Assembly (NCBI RefSeq): GCF_963924675.1
Contig: NC_089224.1
Span: 68,805,464-68,869,463, forward strand
Source: Phocoena phocoena
Lineage: Eukaryota > Chordata > Mammalia > Artiodactyla > Phocoenidae
Direction: 5' to 3'
Length of the DNA stretch: 64,000 nt
Shown here: piece by piece, positions 1 to 15,250 of the stretch
Layout of the letters: each line of letters starts with the position of its first letter
Numbering within the stretch: position 1 is the stretch's first letter
Made by a program: the position numbers and the translations under genes
Notes under the pieces: generated by a model
Databases searched by the model: none
The model's input: only the letters and a program-made list of their open reading frames with translations
Told to the model about the DNA's origin: nothing

Positions 1-384
1 TTAATTAAATTTAAAAATAAATTATTAAATAAATAATAAATAAAATAAATTAAAAATACAGTCATTTCATTTCATTTTGTGTTCATTTTTTCCAATAGAC
101 ATGAAGGCGGAGATTTTGGTTTGCTCTTTCCCGGATCCCTAGACCTAGAACTTGCTTGGCCCTAATAAATATGTGTTGAATAAAATTAAACAGAAGACAT
201 TTTCCAAATATCTACTATTCTAGGAAATGGAAAAAAGAAACTTAGACACATCAAAAAAAGAATAGTCATCATGAAATTCTTAAGTTTTAACTGCGCAGCT
301 AAAATATGGTACCTTGAGAGCCATTGTGAAACAGAAGGCCCTTTAGAGCATTAAGATCCTGATACAATGTGTGTTGAAAGAAGT

Positions 385-500
385 CTGGATTTTTTTCTTG
401 CTTTGCTACAGATTTGCTGTTTGACTCTGAGCCAGCCATTTAATCCCTCTGAGCCTCAGTCTACTCATTTATGAAATGATAAGGATGAATCTTAATCAGT
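385..500 (+). mobile_element. MIR SINE fragment
   Basis: The stretch resembles the middle of MIR: a 'gactctgagccagcca' portion, then 'cctctgagcctcagt' and a degenerate 'tgaaatgataaggatgaat' corresponding to the MIR 'gtaaaatggggataat' block. It is old and diverged, in sense orientation. Confidence 0.55.
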
Positions 501-959
501 TATGAGATGTATCCCAAGAAATTTGTAATTAATGATAGCTAAAATATATACAATTTGCAAATCATTTATTTTTAAAGTACACTAGAGCAGGTTCCAGTCT
601 ATCTCAATAGCAATGTCATGGTCACATGTGTTGCAATAGCCTGTCTTGAGTGGAATAGAAACAAATGGAATTATTTTTATTGCCAGAAGTTGCACATAGG
701 AATGAGTTACACATATGACCATAATTTATTGTGTGTGTCACAGTGGGAAAAACATATTGAGAGCTACTCAATAATACTTTCAGTTATCTTCCCTCCTCCC
801 CTCTTCCCTCAGAAATTTGGAGCAGTCAATCTGGACAGTTCAAACAAATGTGGATTATTTTCCACATTTATTTTTTGATTAGGTTGTCCTGATATTTTTC
901 ACTTTTTGTGGTGCTTTTTGCCTCACTGTGGAGAATTGACACTTATTTTCTATTCTATC

Positions 960-1115
960 AACAATCACCATAACAACCATTTATTGAGTGCCACTCAGAA
1001 ACCCTACAAACATTATTTCATTTAATCTTTAACATGCTGGCATTGTGCATATTAGCTTTCTGTTTTAGAGTTGTGGTCAATAACTGTCCCAGAATAAGTT
1101 AGCAGAGGAGCCAAG
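960..1115 (-). mobile_element. MIR SINE fragment, antisense
   Basis: It contains the reverse-orientation MIR signature 'ccatttattgagtgcc', followed by a degraded 'catttaatctttaacatg' block and a core-like segment. It is an ancient copy, identified by eye. Confidence 0.45.
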
Positions 1116-2045
1116 ATAAAAGGTGAAGTCTGTCTGGGCCCAAAGCTTGCCATTTTCTCAGTGTAGTGTGCTGGGTTTTGCTCTGAAGAAGATTTTATAA
1201 ACTTTTTCTTTTGCACCGGGTCCTAGAGAAGATTAGACCAGGACAATGGCATGATAAGTAATTACAGATTTCCTTGATATTTATCCTATTTGGGGAACTA
1301 TTTCCCACCTTCTCATGTATTTATTTTTCAATGAGTTATTTATTTAATTATATATTTCATATTCTATAAGATACGTAATGTATTAAGCTCTTAATGATAA
1401 TCATAAGTGCACTGTATACTTTTGGATATTGCATTAGTTGAAAAGTATGAAACCTATCTAAGAGTAAATTAGCAGAGTCTTTGGATTGGACTAACCATCT
1501 CATAGAAAGTACCTTACCACAGGTAGGGAAAGCGTGTGTCTGTGGTAGTCTTTCAAGCTGAACTGAATGAAAGGTGGAAAGAAATGGGACATGCAATCAG
1601 TTTATGAAAGGTTGAGGTCTTCTTGTCCCTTTCTGGCTCTATAGTTTGGGCAATGCTTTGATATTTAGGGCTCTCTATTTCCACATTTGGCTTTTCCACA
1701 AAATTTAGTTACAATCAGTCCATGTAAGCGTGTGAAGTTCTTTGCTTTATACTCTTGAGTTATAAGTTATTGAAACAGTTAAATGAAAAACAGACTTATA
1801 CTAAGAGAGGCCTGAATAATTTACCTTCTCTGCAAATTTTTTTTCAGAAAAAAGTAGGTTAAGCATGTACCCTATTTATAATATTTATACTTTATATTAT
1901 AAAACTAATATAAATGCTTTTCTTTTAAAGAAATGGCCATTTAATCTTATAAAAGTTTCAGAAATGTTACTATATTCCTTTTAAAGGTCAGAATCATCTA
2001 ACATAATATCTCATTTAATCTTCTGAATAAGCTTGATGTGATTGA

Positions 2046-2230
2046 TTAATTGATTGAGCAAATACTCACTGAGTGCCTACCATTTATTAGGCATGTTTCT
2101 CGGCACTGGGGATGCAATACTGACAAAGACAGGCAAGGGTCGATCTTACATTCAAATGTGTTGATATGTGTGTGCGTGGGTGAGGAGACAGTTCATAAAA
2201 CACAAGCAAATAAATAATGAAGATGATTAT
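2046..2230 (-). mobile_element. L2 LINE 3' fragment, antisense
   Basis: The order 'gagcaaatactcactgagtgcctac', 'ggcactggggatgcaatactgacaaagacag' and 'gagacagttcataaaacacaagcaaataaataatga' follows the reverse complement of the L2 3' end. It is diverged. Confidence 0.5.
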
Positions 2231-3548
2231 GGACTGTGGTAAGTGGCAAAGAGAAGCACTCTCTTCGTGTTCCCCCAAAAGTCTTTCTAATCCGCCATGC
2301 TCTCACTCACTGCTCCATCTCTAAATAAATACTAACCAAATATTTTCCAAATTTGGTTTTGAAGGAGTCCCAAATTACCAGCCTTCATTAAGTTTCCACA
2401 AAGCTCTGTCCCGTACTTGGCAGAATCACAAGAGGAACTCAAGTCTAAAACTCATGCTGTTTCCATTTTGATTCCAGTAGGACCTGGATCCCTATACTAG
2501 TGTGGACCAGGTACTCACCTGATGACTCCCAACTTTTTTTCATATAAAAAATAGCTTTGATAATTCTTGTCATGGAGGAATTCCGTGAAGTTCTACATCA
2601 CATGGTGATGCTGTGGAGTTTTACTATCATGCCAGCCTTGTAAAAGGCCTAGAACCACGTGGTTACCTGCAGAGATGCACCTTATTAACCACATTGCATT
2701 GCATATTTTGCTAAAGAAGCTGTGTATTTGTGCTCCCTGGAGTACAAGTATAATATATACCTACTGTGACTCCAGCATTACTGTTAAAACCATGGATTAA
2801 ATCATTAAATGTCTTTCAAGCTGGAGATTACAAGTCTTTCTAAGAATCAAAATCTGCTTCTTCCTAATAGTAAACTACAGCATCAAAGGTGTGATAGACC
2901 TCTTCTTATTTTAGACCAGAAGTAGCTTTAGACAGACAACCTTAAGCACAGAGTTTAAACTGCATGTTTCCCTGCTGGCCTAAAGGCACCAGAAAATATG
3001 AATTAAATTTGCCACATTTAATTCCCTATCCCTAGACCAGTTTGAAAGAAACTGTGCTTTGAATCCTAGCCTAACAAGATGGTATTTATATTGTACTTTA
3101 CAGCAGGTGATTTAACTGGTCTTTTCCCGTTTAGAAATGTTCATTATTTATCTGCTTGTCTTATTACCCATCTGTTCAAGAGGAAATTATACATGATGAC
3201 AGACTACAAATTACTCTGCCTTAATAATAAATAACCAGAGGGAGAGATGAAACTTTAACATTAATTTAAAGGAAACACAGAAAATTCAGGAATAAGAATA
3301 TTACATAAGCTTTAGGCCTCACTTTAATAAATACCAAAGACTTTTCATATATTAATAATTTACTAATGAAATAGCATTTATTAGTTAGATTAAAGAGAAA
3401 AGGAATTGGTCATTTATGGGCACAATCCAAATTTGTGAATTTGACCAGCCTTAGCTGATTGATGGATATTATCTGTATCTATTCTTTCACACACACATTC
3501 ATTGCCTATTTATTCTATATAGCATAGTTGTTTTTGTTTGTTTGTTTT

Positions 3549-3740
3549 GCGGTACGCGAGCCTCTCACTGTTGTGGCCTCTGCCGTTGCGGAGCACAGGC
3601 TCCAGACGCGCAGGCTCAGCGGCCGTGTTTCACGGGCCCAGCCGCTCCGCGGCATGTGGGATCTTCCCGGACCGGGGCACGAACCCGTGTCCCCTGAATC
3701 GGCAGGCAGACTCTAAAACACTGCACCACCAGGGAAGCTC
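3549..3740 (-). mobile_element. CHR-type tRNA-derived SINE, antisense
   Basis: A T-rich tail at about 3530-3549 precedes the reverse complement of the cetacean CHR SINE: 'gcggtacgcgagcctctcac' at one end and 'caccagggaagc' (complement of the gcttccctgg start) at the other. It is moderately diverged, with several substitutions in the tRNA-related part. The short open frames inside it are non-coding shadows. Confidence 0.9.
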
Positions 3741-3789
3741 GCATAGTTTTCTTTTAAAAAAATGAATTTAACTATGATTATACTTGAGG

Positions 3790-4095
3790 AGCAATAGAGC
3801 ACTGTGAATAAGAGAAATCGAGATTTGGAGTCAGACACCTATAGATCAAAACTATCTGATTTAGAACTCTGGCTCCATCATTTACTATCTACGTAACTAT
3901 CAATACATATGTAACCCTGGCTCCATCATCTACCAGGTGTATAACCTATGGAATTTAGTCTCTTGTAAAATGGGAGTACAATAGATTCCCCTGGCAGGGA
4001 TTTGATGATGATTAAATGAATTAATTAATATGCAGAGATCAAATAGGTATCTGGAACAAAGATTCATTAAATTTTAGCTATTATTATTATTAATC
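3790..4095 (+). mobile_element. MIR SINE, nearly full length
   Basis: The copy follows the MIR order: 'agagcactgtgaataagag', 'tggagtcagacacc', 'ctggctccatcatttact', 'cttgtaaaatgggagtac', 'gatgattaaatgaatt' and a terminal 'agctattattattatt'. The 'ctggctccatcat' segment appears twice (about 3870 and 3918), suggesting a small internal duplication. Confidence 0.7.
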
Positions 4096-4109
4096 AAGTC
4101 TTGGATCAG

Positions 4110-4275
4110 TCAACTGCTGTGTTTAAGCTTTTGATTCCCCATCCACACAGTAGGACTAATAATTCTTAACCTTATCAGGTTGTCGAGGTAGTAAAACAAG
4201 TTGATGCTGATAATGTTCTTAGTATATGCAATTGACCATCAAAATATGTTAGCTACTATTATTATTATTCCTCAT
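4110..4275 (+). mobile_element. MIR SINE 3' half
   Basis: A second diverged MIR 3' portion sits directly after the previous one. It has a 'ccccatccacacagtaggactaataat' block and ends in 'tagctactattattattatt'. It may be a tandem or independent insertion. Confidence 0.5.
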
Positions 4276-4887
4276 TATTGTTCTTTACAAGAGTAAATCA
4301 GTTTTATTTGAGAGACTAAGCACATGGAAATGACTGTTCTTTTTAATTATGCTCTTTTAGGTACACTATAGAAGGGTTTCTTTTTTTAGGAAATGCCTGT
4401 TCCAGTCAACAATCTCTAGGAGGATAGAACTGCTAGGATAAATAAACATGAAGAGGGAAAACGCCTTCTTTTTCATTTTTGTGTTGAGAAAGGGAAAGGG
4501 AATATGGAGCTTTGATGTCAACTGGTTGATTTGCTTTCTCTCCTTTATGATCTTTGATCTTTGTTTGTTTTGTTACTGTTCTTTCCCCTTCTGCCACTGG
4601 TAGGTGTCATGCAGAAGGAACATTGTCTTCTGGATACTTTGGTCTCTTTGACCTGTGTCTAGGTCTTTCCTACAATCACTCTGGTTTTAATGAAATCTGT
4701 TTTCTTGCAATTCATTTCTTTATACCTAGGATTTTGTAAAGAAAAGCCTTAGCTGTCACTTCTCTACTTCCAAATAAAATTGTTGTGAAGCCACTGTTAA
4801 GTCTAAAAACTGGAATTTGGAAGCTTTGGAGTCTAAACTTTTTCACCCATTATGAATATGGATTATACATAGGGTAGGGGGTACTTT

Positions 4888-5336
4888 CTGAAACATTTTT
4901 TTTTATTGGAGTATAGTTGCTTTACAATGTTGTGTTAGTTTCTGCTGTACAGCAAAGTGAATCAGCTATACGTATACATATATCCCCTCCTTTTTGGATT
5001 TCTACAGAGTGAAGTAAGTCAGAAAGAGAAAAACAAATATTGTATATTACCGCATATATGTGGAATCTAGAAAAATGATACAGATGAACCTATTTGCAAA
5101 GCAGAAATAGGGACACAGACGTAGAAAACAAACATATAGACACCAAGTGGGGGAAAGAGGGTGGGATGAATTGGGATATTGGGACTGACATATATACACC
5201 ACTATGTATAAAATAGATAACTAATGAGAACATACTGTATAGCACAGGGAACTCTACTCAATGCTCTGTGGTGACCTAAATGGGAAGGAAATCCAAAAAG
5301 AAGGGTATATATGTATACGTATAGCTGAAACATTTT
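4888..5336 (-). mobile_element. 5'-inverted (twin-primed) L1 3' end
   Basis: The left part (about 4900-5001) is the reverse complement of the artiodactyl L1 3' end, starting with poly-T and 'attggagtatagttgc'. The right part (about 5002-5324) is the neighbouring upstream L1 sequence in sense orientation. A 38-bp inverted repeat (4964-5001 against 5289-5326) marks the shared segment. A 12-bp target-site duplication 'ctgaaacatttt' flanks the element (4888-4899 and 5325-5336). This is the expected product of twin priming. Confidence 0.85.
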
Positions 5337-5455
5337 AATTTGCTTCTCTTTTTTGCTTTTAGGTATATTTATACTCTGCCCTCATTTGCCAGGGGTTGTG
5401 TATGAGGGACTGGGAAAGGGTGGGCCATGGTGCTAATTAAAAGAGCAAAAGTGTA

Positions 5456-5510
5456 AAAAGCCAGTAAGGAAGGAAGGGAAGAAGGAAGGATGGAAGTAAG
5501 GGAAGGGTGG
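5456..5510. repeat. GGAA-rich simple repeat
   Basis: This is an imperfect purine run of ggaa/gaag units. It looks like low-complexity intronic sequence with no sign of function. Confidence 0.7.
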
Positions 5511-6435
5511 GTCAGTATCCTGTGCTCGGAACTCTATACCAGAGGGTTTCACGAGTGTTTCCAAGGAAAAGCTTGCCCTGGATACCTAAAGATGAATGTT
5601 GTTGATGAACAACTGGAAGGACTAACAAGCTGGAAGTCCACTGCCTTCAATAAAACATGATGAGTGAACCTGGCTGAGGCAGCCCTCGGGTAGTTGATAC
5701 CAGAGAACATAGATAAGGGCCATGAAATGATATGAAATCACTGGGAGCCAGGTGGATGATCATATGTCCTGAGAGAGGAGGATCTGCTTCAGCATTTCTT
5801 TACACAGACCAGTGCATCTGGTTACAACACGTGGGGGGCGTGTTTTGCAATATCACACACTTTTAGAAATCTTGTAGAACTCTGAACCCCTCTACAAAGT
5901 GAAACGAGTTCCAAATATTCAGACTTAAAAGTAACTGACATCTTTCAAAATGTCCAATTAGACATTGAATTCCTTTTAGGTGTCTGTAAAAACTACCACA
6001 GTACGGGGTGGGTGGGGGTGGGTAGAGATTTCTAACTCTTACCTCTTAGTAATGGTAACTGAGTTTTAGCTAGGTACATGATAGCACAGTTTAAAGACTC
6101 TATCTCCTGGCCTCCCTTGGTAAGTTGTGGTCATGTAACACAGTTCAATGGGATGTTAGCAGAAGTGATGTGTTCAAAGTCCAGTTTATGCCCTTAAAAG
6201 AAAGGATTTGCCTTCCACTGCTTTCCCCTCTTTCCCACTGGCTATCATATGAATATAATGGAATGAGCTGGAACAGCTATTTTAAACCACAAGATGAAAG
6301 CTGCAAGTAGAGAATTTCACAGCAAGAAGACTGTAGGAGGCTAAGTCCCAGATACCATAGAGCTACCATATCAGCCGTGTCATAGTTACACTCAATCTGA
6401 AACATGAGAGAGAAGAAGCCTTCTATTTTATCTTC

Positions 6436-8620
6436 TTTTTGTTTTTATATTTTTATAGTTTCATTGAGGTATAATCAACAAAAACAAATTGCACATATTT
6501 ATGTATACAATTTGATAACTAGGGGCATGTGTATACACACATGAAACCATACAATCAGGAAACAAAACACACACTCCCCTCACAAAAGTTTCCTTGTGCC
6601 CCTTTGTAACATATCCCTCCATGACCACCACCATCCCCAATCAACCAGCAATCTGCTTTCTGTCACTGTAGATTGCATTTTCTAGAATTTTGTACAAATA
6701 TTTTTATGGAGTATGCATTTTTTGCCTGGCTGTTTCATTTATAATTATTTTGAGACTTATCGATGCTTTTGCATATATCATTAGTTTGTTTTTATTAGTA
6801 GTATTCTATTGTATGTATATGCCACAATTTGCTTATCCATTATGGACTTGTGAGTTGTTTCCAGTTTAGCTTTGGGCTATTACAAACAAAGCGGCTATGA
6901 ATATTTGTGTACAAGTCTTGGGTTAAGACATGCTTTTATTTCTCTTGCGTAAATAACTAGAAGTAGAATAGCTGGTCTACTACTATGGTATGTGTTATGT
7001 TTAACATTTTAAGACACTGCCAAACTGTTTTCCAAAGTGGTTGACCTAATTTCCATTTCCATCAATAGAGAAAGAGAGAGTTCTAGCTGCTTCACATCCT
7101 CAGCAGCATATGGTATGATCATTCTTTATTTCAGCCGTTCTAGTAGGTGTGTAGTTGATTTTCATTTCCCTGGTGACTAATGACATTGTGCATCTTTTCA
7201 GGTGCTTATTTTCCATTTATAGAACTTCTTAGGTGAAGTGTTTTTTCAAAATTTTTGCACATTGTTTATTAGAATGTTAGTCTTCTTATTGAATTGTAAG
7301 AGTTTTTTGTATATTATAGACCCAACTACTTTGTCAGATATATGTTCACATGTCTTTTCTCCCATGCTGTAACTTACCTTTTTATTTATCAGAATCTTTG
7401 GAAAAGTGAAAGATATTAATTATGATAAGGTGCAATTTAAGGATTTTTAAAATCTAATAGCATGTACTTTTGGGGTCCTATTTTTAAAAAACCTTTGCCA
7501 AACCCAAGGTGACCAAGATGTTATGCTGTGTTTTCTCCTAGAGTTTTATAGTTTTAACTCTTAAATACTTAAGTCTATGACACATTTTGAGTTAATTTTT
7601 GTAAATGGTATGAGGTAAGAGTGGAGAGTTTTCATTTATTTTTGTTTTATTTTATTTTACATATGGGTATTTAATTGTTCCAGCATCATTGTTGAAAAGA
7701 TTATTTTCACCATTGAATTGCTTTGGCACTTTTGTAAAAAGAAATCAATTGATTATATATGTGTAGGGCCATTTCTGAATTCCTCTTCTGTTCCATTGAT
7801 CTATGTTTATCTTTATGTCAATATCATACTCTGATTACTTTAGCTTGTGGTAAGTTTTGAAATCAGGTAGTATAAATCCTCCAATTTTGCTTGTTTTTCA
7901 AGTTTTTTCTGGCTATTCTTGGCATTTTCTTACAAATTTTATGATCAGTTTATCGTTTTATAGAAACTACCTTCTGAAATTTTGATTGGAATTGCCTTGA
8001 ATCTATAGGTAAATTTGGAAATGATTGCCATCTTAACAATACTGAGTCTTTTGTTCTGTGAACACAGTATATCTCTCCATTTATTTAGGTCTTTTAAAAT
8101 GTCTCTCAACAATGTTTTACAGTTTTCAGTGTACAAATTGTATGCATATTTTATCAACTTTATCCCTATTTCATATTTTTGATGATATTATAAGTTGTAT
8201 TGTCTTTTAACTTCCATTTTTGATTATTCATCGCTAGTGTACAGAAGTGTTATTTATTTTCAAAATTTAACATTGTATCCCATAACCTTGCTAAACTCAC
8301 TGGTTAGTTTCAATAGCTTGTTAAAAATTCTTTAGGGGCTTCCCTGGCGGCGCAGTGGTTGAGAGTCCGCCTGCCGATGCCGGGGACACGGGTTCATGCC
8401 CCGGTCTGGGAGGATCCCACGTGCCGTGGAGCGGCTGGGCCCATGAGCCGTGGCCACTGGGCTTGCGTGTCCAGGGCCTGTGCTCCATGGCGGGAGGGGC
8501 CACAGCAGTGAGAGGCCCGCATCCCACAAAAAAAAAAAAAAATTCCTTAGGATTTTCTACATAGACAATGAAGTCATCTATGATTAAAGAAAGTTTTATT
8601 TCTTTAAAAACAAAACCAAA
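6436..8620 (-). mobile_element. Old L1 (L1M type), 3' UTR and ORF2 C-terminal remnant, antisense
   Basis: The segment begins with the reverse complement of an old L1 3' UTR ('tttcattgaggtataatcaacaaaaacaaattgcacat'). It continues through the complement of the ORF2 C-terminal region, for example 'tttgcttatccattatggac' and 'caaactgttttccaaagtgg'. Peptides recoverable on the minus strand near 7945-8157 resemble the L1 thumb region (DILKDLNKWRDI, then KMAIISKFTYRFKAIPIKI). It has many stops and is clearly dead. A CHR SINE interrupts it at 8337-8542. Confidence 0.8.
8337..8542 (+). mobile_element. CHR-type tRNA-derived SINE
   Basis: A full CHR SINE in sense orientation, from 'gcttccctggcggcgcagtgg' to an A-tail. 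It is flanked by the 14-bp target-site duplication 'aaaaattctttagg' (8323-8336), repeated with one mismatch after the tail (8539-8552). The host sequence is the old antisense L1. Several substitutions from the family consensus suggest intermediate age. Confidence 0.92.
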
Positions 8621-9339
8621 AACTACCACAGTGTTATGAGAATAAGTAAGTGGTACCTAAAGAGTGAGCTAAGTCCTGGAAATAGAGGTCTGACTCTCAT
8701 GTGAGCTTGGTCTCATCTTAGTAAGTGGAGGCTGAAATTTGCTCCACATGAACCTCCCTCTTCCTGTAATAATGCTCTTCCATCAGTAATGCTTCAAAAG
8801 CTAGAGGCCTCAAGAAAACCAATGGTCCCCAGGAGATGTTTTGCTAAATGAGTCAGGACAAAGGGCCTGATGCAGTGGGTAGCTGAGAATGTTCACTGAT
8901 TCTTCTTGGGCAACTGAAAATGAAAACTGGGAAGACTGGGAAAACTAGCAACTTGATGTTGAATCTTAAGTGATTATCAAAGAAACTTGGCTTTTGTTAA
9001 TCTATGAGATCTCAACCTGAGACTCAAATTCCGATTTTTTCTTCCTCTTCCATTCTCTGATTTAAGAGAATGTTTTGTTTTTGGACTCAGTGAATAAAAA
9101 TTGCACAGATCATTTCACTTTCCCTGGGGTGAGTGTGAGCTGACAACACATTCTTGCCTATGCCCTCCAAATTCATTCCCCAGACCTGAAGTGACTGTTT
9201 AAAGGTCAAGTTCCCCTGCCCCACCCCCCACTGCTTAACACCTGTCAATGACTTCATCACATTTAACATAAAATTCTCACTTTTTACCTTTCCCTAAGAG
9301 ACCCCACACACTGTGGTTTGGTTTCTTTCTTCATCCATA

Positions 9340-9995
9340 TCCATCACCACTTTCCTTTGTTCATTGTGCTCCAACCAGACAGCCCTTAGGTTTGTCCCTC
9401 AATTGTCCTGAGCTCTTGCTTCCCTCACGATATTTGTTCCTGCTCTTTCCTCTGCTTGAGCTGCTCTTCCCCAGCTCTGGGCTTTGCTGCCTGTTCCTTC
9501 AACTTCAGATCTGTGCTCAGATGTTACCTCTCTGGGATACCTTCCTTGACAAGCCTACCTAAAGCAACCCCTCTCATAATTTTACCTTCTTCCCTCTAGG
9601 ACTGACCTGGCTAAATTATTATATATACTTTTATAATAATATGATTATATGTAATATGATATATATTATGTATAAATATATAATACATATGTCATATACA
9701 TATATAATACATACCTATATGATATATATCATATATAACATACATATATACTATGTAATACTCATAATATATACATGTAATAGATGATATATAATATTAC
9801 ATATATCAAACATACATATAATGTAATATAATATGTATTATGATAAATGTATATTTCTTTATTTCTTTTAAAATTATTGCATATTTGTTGTTCCCACATC
9901 TCACTAAAATGTAAGTTGCATTAGGGCAGCAACCTGTCTCTGATATTGTGTTTCACATCTAAGATAATTCCTGGCAGAAGATAAATATGTGAAGA
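9340..9995 (+). mobile_element. L2 LINE 3' UTR, interrupted by an AT tract
   Basis: Typical L2 3' UTR phrases are present: 'ctgctcttccccagctctggg', 'cagatgttacctctctgggataccttccttgac', then after the AT-rich tract 'aaaatgtaagttgcattagggcagcaacc'. The element is split by the 9618-9850 low-complexity tract. Confidence 0.7.
9618..9850. repeat. AT-rich, TA-dinucleotide tract
   Basis: About 230 bp almost free of G and C, made of irregular tatata/catata units with local dyad symmetry. It is probably an expanded and degenerated microsatellite inside an L2. Confidence 0.85.
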
Positions 9996-10214
9996 GTAAA
10001 TGGACTTCGGCTTCTATACTACCTGTGAAATGCCATTTACACAGGAGAACAGCAGAGGATGGTGTATAGGATAACCGTCCATAAGAGATGTGGTAAACTT
10101 TTTTGAGAAGAACATTGTTGCTTGAGAAAAAGGAAGAAGAAGTTCAGTAACTATCAAAATAATTAGAATGATGCTAACTACTGGCCAGGCATTGTAGCAA
10201 CTGTAATAGGGAAG

Positions 10215-10642
10215 AACCTTTGAATTCTATTACAGTAATCACTAAAGGGATGTTATCTATAAGCTTAAATTATACATAATGGCCCATTTTGGGGAACCCT
10301 GCCTTCCAGGTAATGAGCACTAAGCTAAAATACCTTTGTTTAGCTCATGGGAGACATCCTGACCAGGCCCACCTGTGAATGACTGCAGGAAGGGAGAAAT
10401 GAACACATCCTCTTCAGAGGCTGGATGGAACCAGGAAATGTTTGGCTTTACTCCCTCCCCTTGTTGTATTAAAGAAGCCTGAATTCTAACTCAGGCAAGA
10501 TGGTTCTTTGGGGCATGACTTCACCATCTTCTCGGTCTGCTGGCTTTCCGAATAAAGTAGTTATTCCTTGCCCCAACACCTCATCTCTCGATTTATTGGC
10601 CTGTCCTGCAGGGAGCGGTAGGAGCTTGGACTCGGTGACATA
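10215..10642 (+). mobile_element. Probable solo LTR of an endogenous retrovirus
   Basis: The stretch has an LTR-like layout: a U3-like part, an 'aataaa' polyadenylation signal at about 10551, then a U5-like part ending in '...ctcggtgaca'. I cannot place the family or define the 5' edge precisely, and no internal retroviral genes are next to it. Confidence 0.45.
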
Positions 10643-10953
10643 ACCACTTTATATACCTTTGTTCACTTAACTGTGTTAACTCAAAGAATAAGATGGGCTC
10701 TTCAAATAGCAATCCTAGCTGCCAAGCAAAACGCAGCTTTCTCTTGGATGGACTCTAAAGATGTAGTCATTCTACACAGCTACATCTACTTCCATCATGT
10801 TAACATTTTCTCCTTCTGGATAGAAAAAGAAAATGCTAGAGCCTGTAAAGAAAAGAACGCATGTGTTGCAATGAGAAGACTTATTTTGAAAAGCACCAAG
10901 ACATGGCTTTTGTCTTGTTTTGACCTTTCTTCCAAACTTTTATTTTCTTTTGA

Positions 10954-13976
<3,023 letters not shown>

Positions 13977-15117
13977 TAAGAGGACACATTTTTCCATATT
14001 CTGAAACTCCGCGGCCTCCTCTTCTGAGGCCAGATGAAGGTCTAAGAGAGATGTCTCTGCCCGCTTTAAAAAAAAAAAAAAAAGAAAGAAAAAGTAAATA
14101 GGGTTTGGGAATGTGATAATATGATTAAATGGGAATATAGACTATTAAATGAAGGTGAGCTCAGAGTTCAAAGACTTCACAAGAATATTATTATCTCTGA
14201 CTTCGAAAAAGCACAAAGGAAGAGTTTGCAAATGTGCTTTTTGGAAAATCTTGTTGAATTCTTCGGGCTTTGATATTTCATATTAACTTCTTCACCTCCT
14301 AAACAAATCTATTTAACATTACTGAATAGTCAATACTAAATAAAGCTAAATAGTAAGTACTAAACAATACTAAATTCTAGCTTCTGTATAATATGAAAAT
14401 GAGCATCACTTGATCGTGGTACCCAAATGAGCGTTATTCCATTGTAGCACTAGAATGAATATTACACTTCGAGCTCCCCTAGGTGGGGATTATTGTCATG
14501 GCAGGGACTCATTTCTGCCCATTGAAAAATCATTTTGGAGTGTGATTCAATTCTGTGACAAAAATTCAATTCCACAGATTCTTTTTAAAATAGTGGCCAG
14601 ATTAGAGATGTTTGGAAATGTATAGGATGAGAAAGTAGCACAGTGGAGATTGGGGAATTAGTAATTCAGGAATTTTTAAAGAGTAGAAAATGAGAATAAA
14701 ATTTTATGTAGACCAGGGAATGAAGGAAGGAGACAATAAAGTCTTCAGGTTTATAGAATTAATATGCATATATTTCACAGATGTTTTGAATTCTACCCTC
14801 AACCTCTCTAAATCATGAGCTTCCTAAAGAGCAGCTTACATCTGCTGCATCTTCTTTGAAGCCCTTAACATAATATTCAACCAATAGAGGCTTAATGAAT
14901 CTTGTTGACTGGGAATCCTGAGCAAGGGGGAGGATTTGTAGAGCATTGAGATAAGAACCAAAGAAATTTATGTGAGCAGTACCAGCAAATGTAAACTTTA
15001 GGAAAGGTTCTCAGGCTCTGAGTAAACAAGGCAGCTATAGAGTAAGCATAAGGCAGAGCGGCAGCCCCAACTTGGTGGCCTTTGGAATCTTAAATCACAC
15101 CCGTCAGTTGGAATTTT

Positions 15118-15250
15118 CATTTCCAGTCAACATTTATTTATGGAATATAAACAGGCACTGGTTTTACAAAGATGAATGTGACATGGCTCTTGACCTCAAG
15201 GTAGTCATGACAGTAGAAGAAAGATACATAGGCAACTAGTATACAGTGTG
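15118..15250 (-). mobile_element. L2 LINE fragment, antisense
   Basis: The order 'gtcaacatttatttatgga', 'ggcactggttttacaaagatgaatgtgacat' and 'ctcaaggtagtcatgacag' resembles the L2 3' end in reverse. It is short and diverged. Confidence 0.4.
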
